DNA of 58,610 nt from NCBI RefSeq assembly GCF_001570565.1, contig NZ_BBXE01000051.1, forward strand, positions 1 to 58,610, written 5' to 3'. Positions 33,881 to 42,700 of the stretch are shown in pieces. The position numbers and the translations under genes were made by a program. The notes below the pieces were generated by a model. The model did no database searches. It saw nothing but the letters and a program-made list of their open reading frames with translations, and was not told the DNA's origin. Source of the DNA: Herbidospora yilanensis (GTDB lineage: Bacteria; Actinomycetota; Actinomycetes; Streptosporangiales; Streptosporangiaceae). Each line of letters starts with the position of its first letter. The first letter of the stretch is position 1.

Positions 33881-35875
33881 TCAGGGGCCGAGGCTCCAGG
33901 CGCGGAGTGTGCGGTCCCGGGTCGCGCCCACGATGACGGATCGGCCGGCGAGTTCGGCCAGGGCCACGGTGGGGGCGGAGCCGAGTTCGCCGACGACTTC
34001 GCCGGTGTCGAGGTTCCAGATCCGTACGGTGATCTCGTCGCCGGCCGGGTTGTGGGCGACCACCGCGATGGGCACGTCGCCGAGTCGCCCGGCGGCGAGG
34101 GCGGCGGCGCCGCGGTCGTCGGGGCTGCGGTCGCTGAACGGCCACTTCTGCCGGCTTTCGCCGGTGGCCAGGTCGTGGACGCGGAGGGTGGCGTCCAGGT
34201 GGGTGGAGACCAGGATGGGCCTGCCGCCGGACTCGCCGCAGGCGAGCAGTTCGATGCCGCCGACGTCGCCGGTGCCGAAGGAATGCCGGAGTTTTCCGGT
34301 GGCGAGGCTCCAGACCCGGATTCGTTCCTCCCCGTCACCGGTGACGAGCACGTCGTCGTCGCCGAGCCGGCCGAACGCCAGGCCGCTGACGCCCTGGAAG
34401 TGGTCGGTGATCGTGGCGCCGATCTGCCTGCCGGTGGCGATGTCGATGAGGCGGACGACACTGTGCAGGTCGCTCAGGCTGTCGTACTTCTGGGTGACGG
34501 CCACCGCCCGCCGACCGGCCGAGACCCCGATGACGGGGTCGCCGGCCCGGTGCGTGGCGAGCTCCGCGCCCGTCGGGCTCCACAACCGTAGCGTGCCGTC
34601 GGTGTGTCCGGTGGTCACGACCGGCGTGCCGCCACGGGTGCCGATCGCCGCCGAGGTCACCGCGGCGCCTCGATCGCCGAGCCGGGTGAGCGTGGTGGTG
34701 TCGGCGTCCCAGACGAACGTGACGCCCTCGGACGTGCCGCAGACGACGGTGGCCCCGGCGGCGGCGACGGACGTCGGGACACCGTCTCCCCCGGGCAGGG
34801 CGATCGGCCCCCTGACCTCCGCGCCGAAGGGCCGGGCCGCCGCGACGGGGGCGGGCGAACCCTCACGGGTGGCCGACGGAGTGGTGGAGGGGGACGGCGT
34901 GAGTTCTCTGTCGCGGAAGACGGCGAGGGCGGAGATCGCCGCCGCGCCCACGGCGGCCGCACCGCCGATCAGCACGCGGCGGCTCATCTTCCCGGCCTGG
35001 TGCGGGCGGGTCGGCGCGTCGTTCACCGGTACGCGCGCGGGCTCGGTGTTCACCGGCGACGGGATCGGCTCCGCCGGCCTGATCAACCGTCGCAGCAGAT
35101 CGGCCGCCGGCGGGCGTAGCGCGGGGTCCTTGGCGAGGCACGACCTGAGGGAGTCCCCCAGGTGAGCGGGCACTCCGGAGAGGTCGGGTTCCCTGCTGAG
35201 GACGGCGTTCACGAGGGCGGGAACGGTCTGCCCCGCGAACGGCTGACGGCCGGTCGCGGCGAAGACCATCGTGCCCGCCCAGCTGAAGACGTCGGACGCG
35301 GGTGTCACGCGCTCGCCCCTGAACTGCTCGGGCGACATGTAGGCCGGCGTGCCGATCGGCCCCGACGCCAGTGTGGTCGAGTCGAGCGCCTTGGCGATGC
35401 CGAAGTCGATCACGATGGGCCCCTCCGGCCCGACCAGCACGTTGGCCGGCTTGAAGTCGCGGTGCACGATTCCGGCTTCGTGGATGGCGGCGAGCGCCGT
35501 CAGGGTGGAGATCGCGAGCCGGTCCAGCGCGCCACCCGTCCGCGGGCCGGCGGAGCGGACGAGCGTTTGGAGGGTGTCCCCGGCGATGTACTCGCTCACG
35601 ATGTACGGCTGCTGGTCCAGGAGCCCGACGTCGAGCACGGCCGCCGTGCAGAACGCGGCCACCCGTCGCACCGCCTCGACCTCACGCAGGAAACCCTTCG
35701 CTGCGTGCCTGTCGCGGTTCAGGGGAGGGTGCAGCAGCTTGACGGCGACCTTGCGCCCGGCCTCGTCGATCCCCTGGTAGACCACTCCCTGACCGCCGGT
35801 GCCGAGCACGCCGACCAGCCGGTAGGCGCCGATCCGTTCGGGGTCTCCGGGTCGGAGCGGGTGAACGTCCGGCAT
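33881..35875 (-). CDS. Membrane Ser/Thr protein kinase with WD40-like sensor
   Basis: ATG 35875 has AAAGGAG five bases upstream; 7 codons further upstream are open but lack a site. The 664-residue protein has a Hanks kinase domain: glycine loop GTGGQGVVYQG, catalytic VHRDFKPANVLV, DFGIA and SPEQF. After about residue 265 comes a proline-rich linker, a single membrane helix (VLIGGAAAVGAAAISALAVF) and an extracellular WD40-like propeller with repeats such as TLRLWSPTG, RIRVWSLATG and TVRIWNLDTG. This is the bacterial eukaryotic-like kinase layout in which the outer propeller senses a ligand and the inner kinase signals. Targets are unknown. Confidence 0.92.
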   Translation of the reverse strand: MPDVHPLRPGDPERIGAYRLVGVLGTGGQGVVYQGIDEAGRKVAVKLLHPPLNRDRHAAKGFLREVEAVRRVAAFCTAAVLDVGLLDQQPYIVSEYIAGDTLQTLVRSAGPRTGGALDRLAISTLTALAAIHEAGIVHRDFKPANVLVGPEGPIVIDFGIAKALDSTTLASGPIGTPAYMSPEQFRGERVTPASDVFSWAGTMVFAATGRQPFAGQTVPALVNAVLSREPDLSGVPAHLGDSLRSCLAKDPALRPPAADLLRRLIRPAEPIPSPVNTEPARVPVNDAPTRPHQAGKMSRRVLIGGAAAVGAAAISALAVFRDRELTPSPSTTPSATREGSPAPVAAARPFGAEVRGPIALPGGDGVPTSVAAAGATVVCGTSEGVTFVWDADTTTLTRLGDRGAAVTSAAIGTRGGTPVVTTGHTDGTLRLWSPTGAELATHRAGDPVIGVSAGRRAVAVTQKYDSLSDLHSVVRLIDIATGRQIGATITDHFQGVSGLAFGRLGDDDVLVTGDGEERIRVWSLATGKLRHSFGTGDVGGIELLACGESGGRPILVSTHLDATLRVHDLATGESRQKWPFSDRSPDDRGAAALAAGRLGDVPIAVVAHNPAGDEITVRIWNLDTGEVVGELGSAPTVALAELAGRSVIVGATRDRTLRAWSLGP

Positions 35876-35961
35876 CCCGCTCCTTTGTCGGTTCACTCGG
35901 GCGATCTACACGATACGACGCGTTCTCGTGATGCCGGGTCTCGGTTTCGAGATCACATTCC

Positions 35962-36305
35962 TCATCGGGCCGATCTCAGTTGCCCGTCGAGCAGGACGAG
36001 CGCCGCTTCGGGGGTGTGGTGGCCCAGCAGGATGTCGGACGCCAGCCCGTCGATCAGCGCCAGCGTCGTGTCGGCCGCGGCCCTCGTGTCGCCCTCCACT
36101 CCGGCCGCCGCCAGTTGACCGGCGACCACGTCGGTGAGCGCGGCCCGGCCCTGCCGGTAGCGTACGGCCAAGACCGGGTTCCTGAGCGCGCGGGCGAACA
36201 GGGCCGAGCCCACCAGCGTCTCCATCCTGCTGACCGGGTCGACCCGCAGCAGGGCCACCAGCAGGGCCCGCAGGTGGTGGCGCGGGCCCGCGCGCTCATC
36301 CCGGG
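35962..36305 (-). pseudogene. TetR-family remnant, C-terminal half only
   Basis: The minus-strand frame reads LRALLVALLRVDPVSRMETLVGSALFARAL... through to LLDGQLRSAR, the effector domain of TetR/AcrR-type regulators. The DNA-binding N-terminal half (about 60-70 residues) is missing: upstream bases instead match the end of a hydrolase on the other strand. A start at 36339 is possible but adds unrelated sequence. I regard it as a deletion remnant; a functional HTH-less protein is a less likely alternative. Confidence 0.6.
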
Positions 36306-36399
36306 CGGCCAGGTCGAACTCTGGCCGCACGCCACCCACTCGATCGCGGGCCAGTGCGCCGCCGAAGTCAACGCGCGGGTTCTGCGCTTCCTGTCCTGA
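36285..36399 (+). pseudogene. Alpha/beta-hydrolase remnant, C-terminal end only
   Basis: The plus-strand frame ends ARALIPGGQVELWPHATHSI, then AGQCAAEVNARVLRFLS and TGA at 36399. This resembles the tail of alpha/beta hydrolases, with the catalytic His in the THSI position. No family sequence precedes it: the frame upstream is antisense to the TetR remnant. It appears fused to that remnant by loss of both 5' halves. Confidence 0.55.
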
Positions 36400-36940
36400 G
36401 CGCGCGCAGGGCCGAGCCCCAGGCCAGGACCTGGTCGAGCACGAGGTTCAGCCGGTCCTCGTGGACGGCGGCGGGCTTGAAGCCGTCGGCGAAGTCGGTG
36501 TGGATCGACAGGCCCACCTGGTTCGACACGGTGGCCACGCTGAGCAGGCCCAGGACGTGGCGCAGGTGGGAGATCGCCCGGGGTGCGCCGTCCACGCCGT
36601 AGCCGACGAAACCGGCCGCCTTGTTCGCCCATTCGGCGTACAGGAAGTCGAGGGCGTTCTTGAGCGCGCCGGGATAGGAGTTGTTGTACTCGGGGGTCAC
36701 GATCACGAACGCGTCCAGGGGCGAGATCGTGGCCGACCAGCGTTTGGTGTGCTCGTGCTGATAGCGGCCCATGGCGGGGTGCTCGGGTTCGTCGAGGTTG
36801 CCCAGGCCGTAGTCCTTCAGATCGATGAGTTCGTACTCGGCGTCGCCTCGTTTGACCGCCAGATCGTGGACCCAGTGTGCCACCGCCTCGCCGTTGCGGC
36901 CGGGACGGGTGCTGCCCAGGATGATGCCTGTCCTCAGCAT
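36368..36940 (-). CDS. NADPH-dependent FMN reductase/quinone reductase
   Basis: The 190-residue flavodoxin-like protein begins GIILGSTRPGRNGEAVAHWV, the FMN phosphate loop, and carries VIVTPEYNNSYPGALKNALD, the family's second flavin block. It reduces FMN, quinones or azo compounds with NADPH. The gene diverges from an AraC regulator gene over 114 bp, which may control it. Its 3' end overlaps the hydrolase remnant. Confidence 0.92.
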   Translation of the reverse strand: MLRTGIILGSTRPGRNGEAVAHWVHDLAVKRGDAEYELIDLKDYGLGNLDEPEHPAMGRYQHEHTKRWSATISPLDAFVIVTPEYNNSYPGALKNALDFLYAEWANKAAGFVGYGVDGAPRAISHLRHVLGLLSVATVSNQVGLSIHTDFADGFKPAAVHEDRLNLVLDQVLAWGSALRALRTGSAEPAR

Positions 36941-37054
36941 GCGGAATGCCTCCTCAGTCGGTTACGGGAACCAACGTAGGGAGGGCTTCTGAGATAGTGA
37001 ATGCGCTGCTGTCCAACATTTATACGCGATCGTCTCGTGCTCTAGACTCCGCGC

Positions 37055-37984
37055 ATGGACATGCTCAGCGACGTGGTGGCCTTCATGCGAGGCGGCCGCC
37101 CCGCCTCCGTCCGCGTCTCGTGGCGGGCGCCCTGGGGGGTGTCGTTCCGCGTGGCGCCCGGGTCGGCGGGGTTCCATGTCGTGCTGCGCGGGTCGTGCTG
37201 GCTCATTCCCCCCGGCGGTGAGCCCGTTCCGCTGAGCGTGGGAGACGTGGTGTTCCTGCCGCACAGCGGCCCGTTCGGGCTGGCCGACGATCCGGCGAGG
37301 CCGCTGGTCGAGTCGGACTGCGCGCCGCATTCGGACCTGTTCGCCTCGGCCGGCCAGACCGGCGACGGAACCGAGACGGTGACCCTGGCCTGCAGTTACC
37401 AGATCGACCCCGACCGGACCCACCCGATACTCAACGCGCTGCCCGGGGTGATCCACCTGCCCGCGACGCTGGGCAGCCACCCGGAGCTGCGGGCCGCCGT
37501 CGAACTGCTGGCCGCCGAGATCGACGACCCGCGCCCCGGCAGCGACACCGTCGTGTCGTCGCTGCTCGACATGCTGCAGCTCTACGTCCTGCGGGCCTAC
37601 TTCGAGACCCAGGAGGAGCCCTGCGCGATGACCGGATGGGCCGCCGCACTCGCCGATCCCGCCATCGGCCGCGCGCTCGACGCCATCCACCGCACCCCCG
37701 CCCACCGCTGGACGGTCGAGTCGCTCGGCGTCCACGCGGGCATGTCGCGGGCCGGTTTCGCCCGCCGGTTCACGGGGCTGGTCGGGCAACCGCCGCTGGC
37801 CTACCTGACCTGGTGGCGCCTGGTGACCGCGGCGCGCATGTTGCGCGAGTCGGAGGCGTCGGTGGCGGAGGTGGCCGAGCGGGTGGGCTACGGGTCGGAG
37901 TTCGCCTTCGGCAACGCTTTCAAGCGCGAGTTCGGCGTCGCGCCCGGCCGGTTCCGGCACCGAGCCGCCCGCGGAGCCGCCTGA
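37055..37984 (+). CDS. AraC-family regulator with cupin sensor
   Basis: The 309-residue protein has an N-terminal cupin_6 domain (VVLRGSCWLIPPGGEPVPLS) and a C-terminal double HTH (SLGVHAGMSRAGFARRFTGL and RVGYGSEFAFGNAFKREFGV). Regulators of this group often control an adjacent, divergent reductase or hydrolase gene, here the FMN reductase. A TAGACT -10-like sequence precedes the start. Confidence 0.92.
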   Translation: MDMLSDVVAFMRGGRPASVRVSWRAPWGVSFRVAPGSAGFHVVLRGSCWLIPPGGEPVPLSVGDVVFLPHSGPFGLADDPARPLVESDCAPHSDLFASAGQTGDGTETVTLACSYQIDPDRTHPILNALPGVIHLPATLGSHPELRAAVELLAAEIDDPRPGSDTVVSSLLDMLQLYVLRAYFETQEEPCAMTGWAAALADPAIGRALDAIHRTPAHRWTVESLGVHAGMSRAGFARRFTGLVGQPPLAYLTWWRLVTAARMLRESEASVAEVAERVGYGSEFAFGNAFKREFGVAPGRFRHRAARGAA

Positions 37985-38254
37985 GCCGGAGCCCCGGCGG
38001 CGCGGTCCCGCCGGCCTCTTCACAAACGAAAGTTTCATCCTGTGCGCCGGGAGCGGAAACGCGTCTTCCCAGGCCGGCATGCTGCCCAGGCGCGCCTCCG
38101 GGGTCGTATATCAAGTTGCTTGACATCCCCGACCGGGTCGTATGTGCTCCGCTGCGTCATCCCCTACAGCGTGTGAGCGATGGGACCTGAAGGAGAGGAA
38201 CGCAGAACATGTCTTCAACGTCGGTCCGGCCCCGGCAGCCGGAGGGCAGCGCGA
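37985..38254. promoter_or_regulatory. Upstream region of the lectin-bearing esterase
   Basis: This 270-bp stretch has no convincing gene. It contains CGAAAGTTTC at 38027-38036, reminiscent of the operators of Streptomyces xylanase genes, a palindrome TCAAG-TTG-CTTGA at 38111-38123, and a direct repeat GGGTCGTAT at 38101 and 38135. Biomass-regulated promoter function is inferred. Confidence 0.4.
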
Positions 38255-39616
38255 ATGTGGAAGCGTAGATCCGTCTTCGGGACCGTGGCGCTGGCGGCGG
38301 CACTCGTCCTGGCCACCGGGCACGCGGCGATGAGCAGCGGCGGCAGCGCGGGAGCATCGGCCGCCGCGCTCGCGGGAACCTCGGGATGCGGGAAGACCCC
38401 GACGCTGACCAGCGGAACGCACACCATTCAGTCCAGCGGCAAGAATCGCAGCTTCATTCTGCGAATTCCCTCGAACTACAACAACAACAATCCCTACCGG
38501 CTGATCTTCGGCATCCACTGGCTGAACGGCACCATGAACGACGTCGACTCCGGCGGCGGCAGCGGGGCCTCCTGGTCCTATTACGGACAGCGGCAGCTCT
38601 CGAACAACACCGCGATCTTCATCGCGCCGCAGGGGCTCAACAACGGCTGGGCCAACTCCAACGGCGAGGACGTCACCCTCTTCGACGACATCATGCAGCG
38701 GGTGGAGTCGGATCTCTGCGTCGACCCCTCGCTGCGTTTCGCGATGGGCTTCAGCTACGGCGGCGGCATGAGCTTCTCCCTCGCGTGCAGCCGCGCGACG
38801 GTCTTCCGCGCGGTCGCGGTGTTCGCCGGCGCGCAGCTCAGCGGATGCAACGGCGGCACCGAGCCCATCGCCTACATGGGACTGCACGGCATCACCGACA
38901 ACGTCCTCAACATCTCGCAGGGACGGACGCTGCGGGACAGGTTCGTCCGCAACAACGGCTGCACGTCCCAGAACCCGCCTGAGCCGGCCTCCGGCAGCCG
39001 GGCGCACGTCGTCACCGCCTACTCGGGGTGCCGGGCCGGATATCCCGTCGTCTGGGCCGCGTACGACAACGGTCACACACCCGCCCCCGTGGACGGGACC
39101 TACACCGAGAACGGCGCCCAGACCTGGACCAAGAACGAGGTGTGGAAGTTCATCTCCCAGTTCCAGAGCACCTCCAACCCCGATCCGTCGCCCACTCCCA
39201 CCCCGAGCCCGAGCGCCGGCCCGACGCCCACCCCGACGCCCGCGACCAGCTTCCGCCTGCGCAACGAGGCCGCCGGGCGTTGCGTCGACTCCCCCAACAG
39301 CGCCAGCGCCAACGGCACCCAGTTGCAGATCTACGACTGCCACACCAACGCCAACCAGCTCTTCAGCTACGGTTCCGGCAGACTCCAGACCCTCGGCAAG
39401 TGCCTGGACTCCCCCACGAACGCCGGCTCGGGCACCCGCGTGCAGTTGTGGGACTGCCACACCAACAACAACCAGCAGTGGACCTTCAACTCCAACGGCA
39501 CCGTGACCAGCGGCGCCAACAACCTCTGCCTCAACGTCACCGGCACCGGCAACACCTCCGCCGTGACCGTCGCCACGTGCAACGGCCAGGCCACCCAGAG
39601 ATGGACCAGGGCCTGA
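38255..39616 (+). CDS. Secreted CE1/PHB depolymerase-type esterase with ricin-B lectin domain
   Basis: ATG 38255 lies 8 bp after GGAGGG; earlier starts lack a site. The 453-residue product has a Sec signal peptide, an alpha/beta-hydrolase catalytic domain with nucleophile motif GFSYGGG and LHGITDNVL, then a Thr/Pro/Ser linker (PSPTPTPSPS) and a C-terminal ricin-type beta-trefoil (CBM13) of about 125 residues with repeated cysteine- and QxW-bearing units (NQQWTF, TQRWTR). The likely substrate is a feruloyl or acetyl ester on plant polysaccharide, with the lectin domain holding the enzyme on xylan. Confidence 0.87.
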   Translation: MWKRRSVFGTVALAAALVLATGHAAMSSGGSAGASAAALAGTSGCGKTPTLTSGTHTIQSSGKNRSFILRIPSNYNNNNPYRLIFGIHWLNGTMNDVDSGGGSGASWSYYGQRQLSNNTAIFIAPQGLNNGWANSNGEDVTLFDDIMQRVESDLCVDPSLRFAMGFSYGGGMSFSLACSRATVFRAVAVFAGAQLSGCNGGTEPIAYMGLHGITDNVLNISQGRTLRDRFVRNNGCTSQNPPEPASGSRAHVVTAYSGCRAGYPVVWAAYDNGHTPAPVDGTYTENGAQTWTKNEVWKFISQFQSTSNPDPSPTPTPSPSAGPTPTPTPATSFRLRNEAAGRCVDSPNSASANGTQLQIYDCHTNANQLFSYGSGRLQTLGKCLDSPTNAGSGTRVQLWDCHTNNNQQWTFNSNGTVTSGANNLCLNVTGTGNTSAVTVATCNGQATQRWTRA

Positions 39617-39638
39617 CCGCCTGACCACCGAGGAGGGA

Positions 39639-39672
39639 CGCCGGGTCCAGGCGAAGTCGCCTGGACCCGGCG
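39639..39672. terminator. Strong hairpin after the esterase
   Basis: Perfect 16-bp arms with a 2-base loop (39639-39654 and 39657-39672) lie between convergent stops, so it can end transcription from both sides. Confidence 0.85.
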
Positions 39673-39704
39673 CACGGGCGTCAACCGGGGTCCGCGCGGC
39701 GCCG

Positions 39705-42700
39705 CTACCAGCCGGTGTAGTTCACCTCGGAGCTGCGGAGGTGGTTCCCGAACACGGTGGCGAACTCCTGGGCGCCTCTCCTGGTGGGGTGCAGGGCGGA
39801 GCGGCTCGCGCACCGGCCGCCGTCGGCGAGGCAGCCGTCCCAGATGTCGGTGAAGTCGCCGGGACCGGTCTTGGTGAAGATCACTTTGTTGATCCACGGG
39901 TCGGCGTCACACGCCCCGTGACCGGTGAAGGCCGGGAGGGAGTCCGCGAAGGACACCTCGTTACCGGTGGCCCGCAGTCCCTGCACCGTGTTCTTCGCCT
40001 CGGTGACGAAGTGGCCGCCGAGCCGTTGCAACATTCCGATCTCGTCCTGGTCGAAGCGCTGGCAGATGGTGCCGCCGAGCACGTTCGGGTAGCCCATGAG
40101 GACGATCTTCGCCTTCTTCCCCCGGTTGCCGTTCTTGTTGTCCGTCTTGTTCTCGATCTGCCGGAGGATGTCGGCCACGTTGGCGGGGAGGCCGAACTCC
40201 ATCTTGGTGTTCAGGACGTCGGTGATGCGGGCCCTGAGCTGGTCCTCGTAGGGGCTGCCGCCGGCTTTGCAGTTGATCAGGTAGCAGCCGGCCAGGACGT
40301 CGGACCAGTCGGCGTCGTTGGCTCCGAGTGTCAGCGCGACCAGGGTCGTGTTCTTGGTCAGGAAGCCGCTTTCGAGCTGGGCCGCCTCCCGGAACCGTCC
40401 TTCCGCCTTCCCGCGATAGTCCGACCAGGCGCCCATCGGCTGATCCATGTACGCGTACTGGTCCACGAACACGTCCCGCGCGTCGGCGCCCGAGCAGGCC
40501 ACGAACGCGAAGTCCAGCCTCGGATCGAAGGAGTCGGCGAGCTGGCCGACGGTCTGGGTCTCGCCCGGGAGGACGGTCTGCCGGATCCAGGCGTCCGAGC
40601 TGCGGCGGCAGGCGTTCCAGCGCGGCGTCTGGTAGCCGAAGTCGGTCTCGGCGTAGTAGTTCCCGACGCCCTCACCCGAGGTGACGGAGTCGCCCATGGC
40701 GACGACGAAGTGCTTGGGCCGGTTCTTCAGCACCTGGAAGGCGACCGCGTCCCAGGAGACGGCGGCCGAGCCGTCGCCCTCCGGGTTCAGGTTGGTGAGC
40801 GACACCTCCGGCCGCCCGGCGAACTGGAAGACGCCCAGGTTGTACCACGCGTTCTGCTCCCGGCTCTGGCTGAGGTAACGGGTCTCCCGCACGTTGTTGC
40901 CCAGATGGATCGTGTACGGGGCCTGCTGGGTCTCCGCCCGCCGTTTCGGGATGTGGACCAGCACCCGGGCCCACCCGTTGATGTCCTGGTTCGGCTTCCA
41001 GGTGCCGGTCACCCGCATGACGTCGCCGTTCCCGGCGCTGGTGCGGGTGTACGCGAACCACTCGTGGCCGCCGAACCCGTTGCCGAGTTGCTGGAAGTCG
41101 GCACGGGCGGGCACCCGGCCGGCGGAGTCCTGGGCGAAGTCGAACGTCAGGGTGCCGCTGTTGGTCCAGCCGCTGTTGTCGCAGCCGCCGCGTACCGCCG
41201 GGACGGTGGTGTCGTCGACGATCAGGACCTTCGTCGTGTCGCCGCCGACGGAGGGCAGCCCGGGGGTCCGGCACATCGTCCACTGGTCGGTGGGTTCGAC
41301 GCGTTCGGTCGAGGCCCAGGTGGAGTCGTACCGGAGAGACGCCTCGTGCCCGCACGCCGACGTGCAGTCCTTCCACTCCTGGGAGAAGTGCCACCAGCAC
41401 TTGAAGTCGGAGCGCTGGCAGGTGCCGTGCCCGTTCCCCGTCGGCGGCGGCTGGCACTCGTTGCCCGGCGCGCAGAAGACGTTGTTGTCGACGATTCCCG
41501 TGTTGGAGATCGTCGGCACGATCATGGTGCGGTAACCCGGGGTGGTCCACCAGGCGTAGTTGTAGCCGCCTTCGGCGACGGTCTTGTTCTGGGCCGGGTC
41601 CCAGTAGGTCTTGGTGATCGGCCACGCCGCCCAGCCCAGGACCTTCTCCTGGTAGGGCCAGTCCTGCGGATGCGCCGCGTCGGCGTAGTTGTTGTCGTCG
41701 AGGAACGGGCGGCGGTCCGGCCGGTAGGTCGAGTTGGCGGGATTGTTCGTCCAGCCCACGCCCCACGCGCCGTTGTTCGGGGTGCCGTAGTTGTCGATCT
41801 TCCAGGCGTCGGCCTTGGCGTGCCAGCCGGAGTTGTACGCCCACACCGCCAGGTACCAGTTCTCGATCTTCGACGGGTCACCGTCGTGGACCTTCGCCTG
41901 GCCGTCGGTGTCGGTCCAGATCTGGTTCCACTTCTGGGCCAGGGTCGACATGCCCGCCGCGATGTTGGTGACGTAGTCGAGCGCCACCCGCTTCTGCGTG
42001 TTGGGGCTCCACTGGGACACGTCGCCGCGCATGTTGTCGGTCTGCTGGGAGATGCCGTAGCCGCAGTCGGCCTTGGTGAAGTCGACGTCCCAGTCGTTGG
42101 CCGGGTTGTCGTCGTAGACGTTGACGCCGTAGAAGTTGCCGACCAGCGGGTTGCCGGTCTCGCCCTCCAGCACGCTGCGCTGGGCCTGCCACAGGTTCGA
42201 CTCCTGCGCCAGGATGCCGAACATGATCGACACCGGGATCCGGCCGCCGCCCTGGAGGTCCGGCACGGGGAACTCGGTCTGCGGGTTCCACCCTGGCAGG
42301 CCCGAGCCCTTCCAACCGTTCGGGCGGGTCACGTTCAGCCGGTTCTTGAAGACGAGCTGGTCGACGGCCCACTCCACCTGCCGCCAGTGCGGCTGGTAGA
42401 CCTGGATCGCCGGGTCGTTGCGCGGGATCGCGCACCGGTAGCCGGTGTCGACGGTCCCGGCGACCGAGGTGGTCACGGCGGGGCCCACCACCCTGAGGGC
42501 CGGCGCCGGCTTCGGGTTGACTGCGCGGCCGGAGGCCGCCGCCGGGAGCAGGTCCGCGCCCGGCTGCACCTCGAAGCCGACGTCGGCCTTGGTCGGTACG
42601 ACCTGTGCGGTGATGTCGACGGGCTCGGCGTCGGGCACCTCGGGGCTGACGCCGGGTGTGTCGTCGCCCAGCGCCGTCGCGTCCGGCGGTCCGGCGGGCG

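Noticed and set aside
39160-39245. Thr/Pro/Ser codon repeat as a tandem repeat element
   Set aside because: It encodes the flexible linker between catalytic and lectin domains, normal for secreted actinobacterial enzymes.
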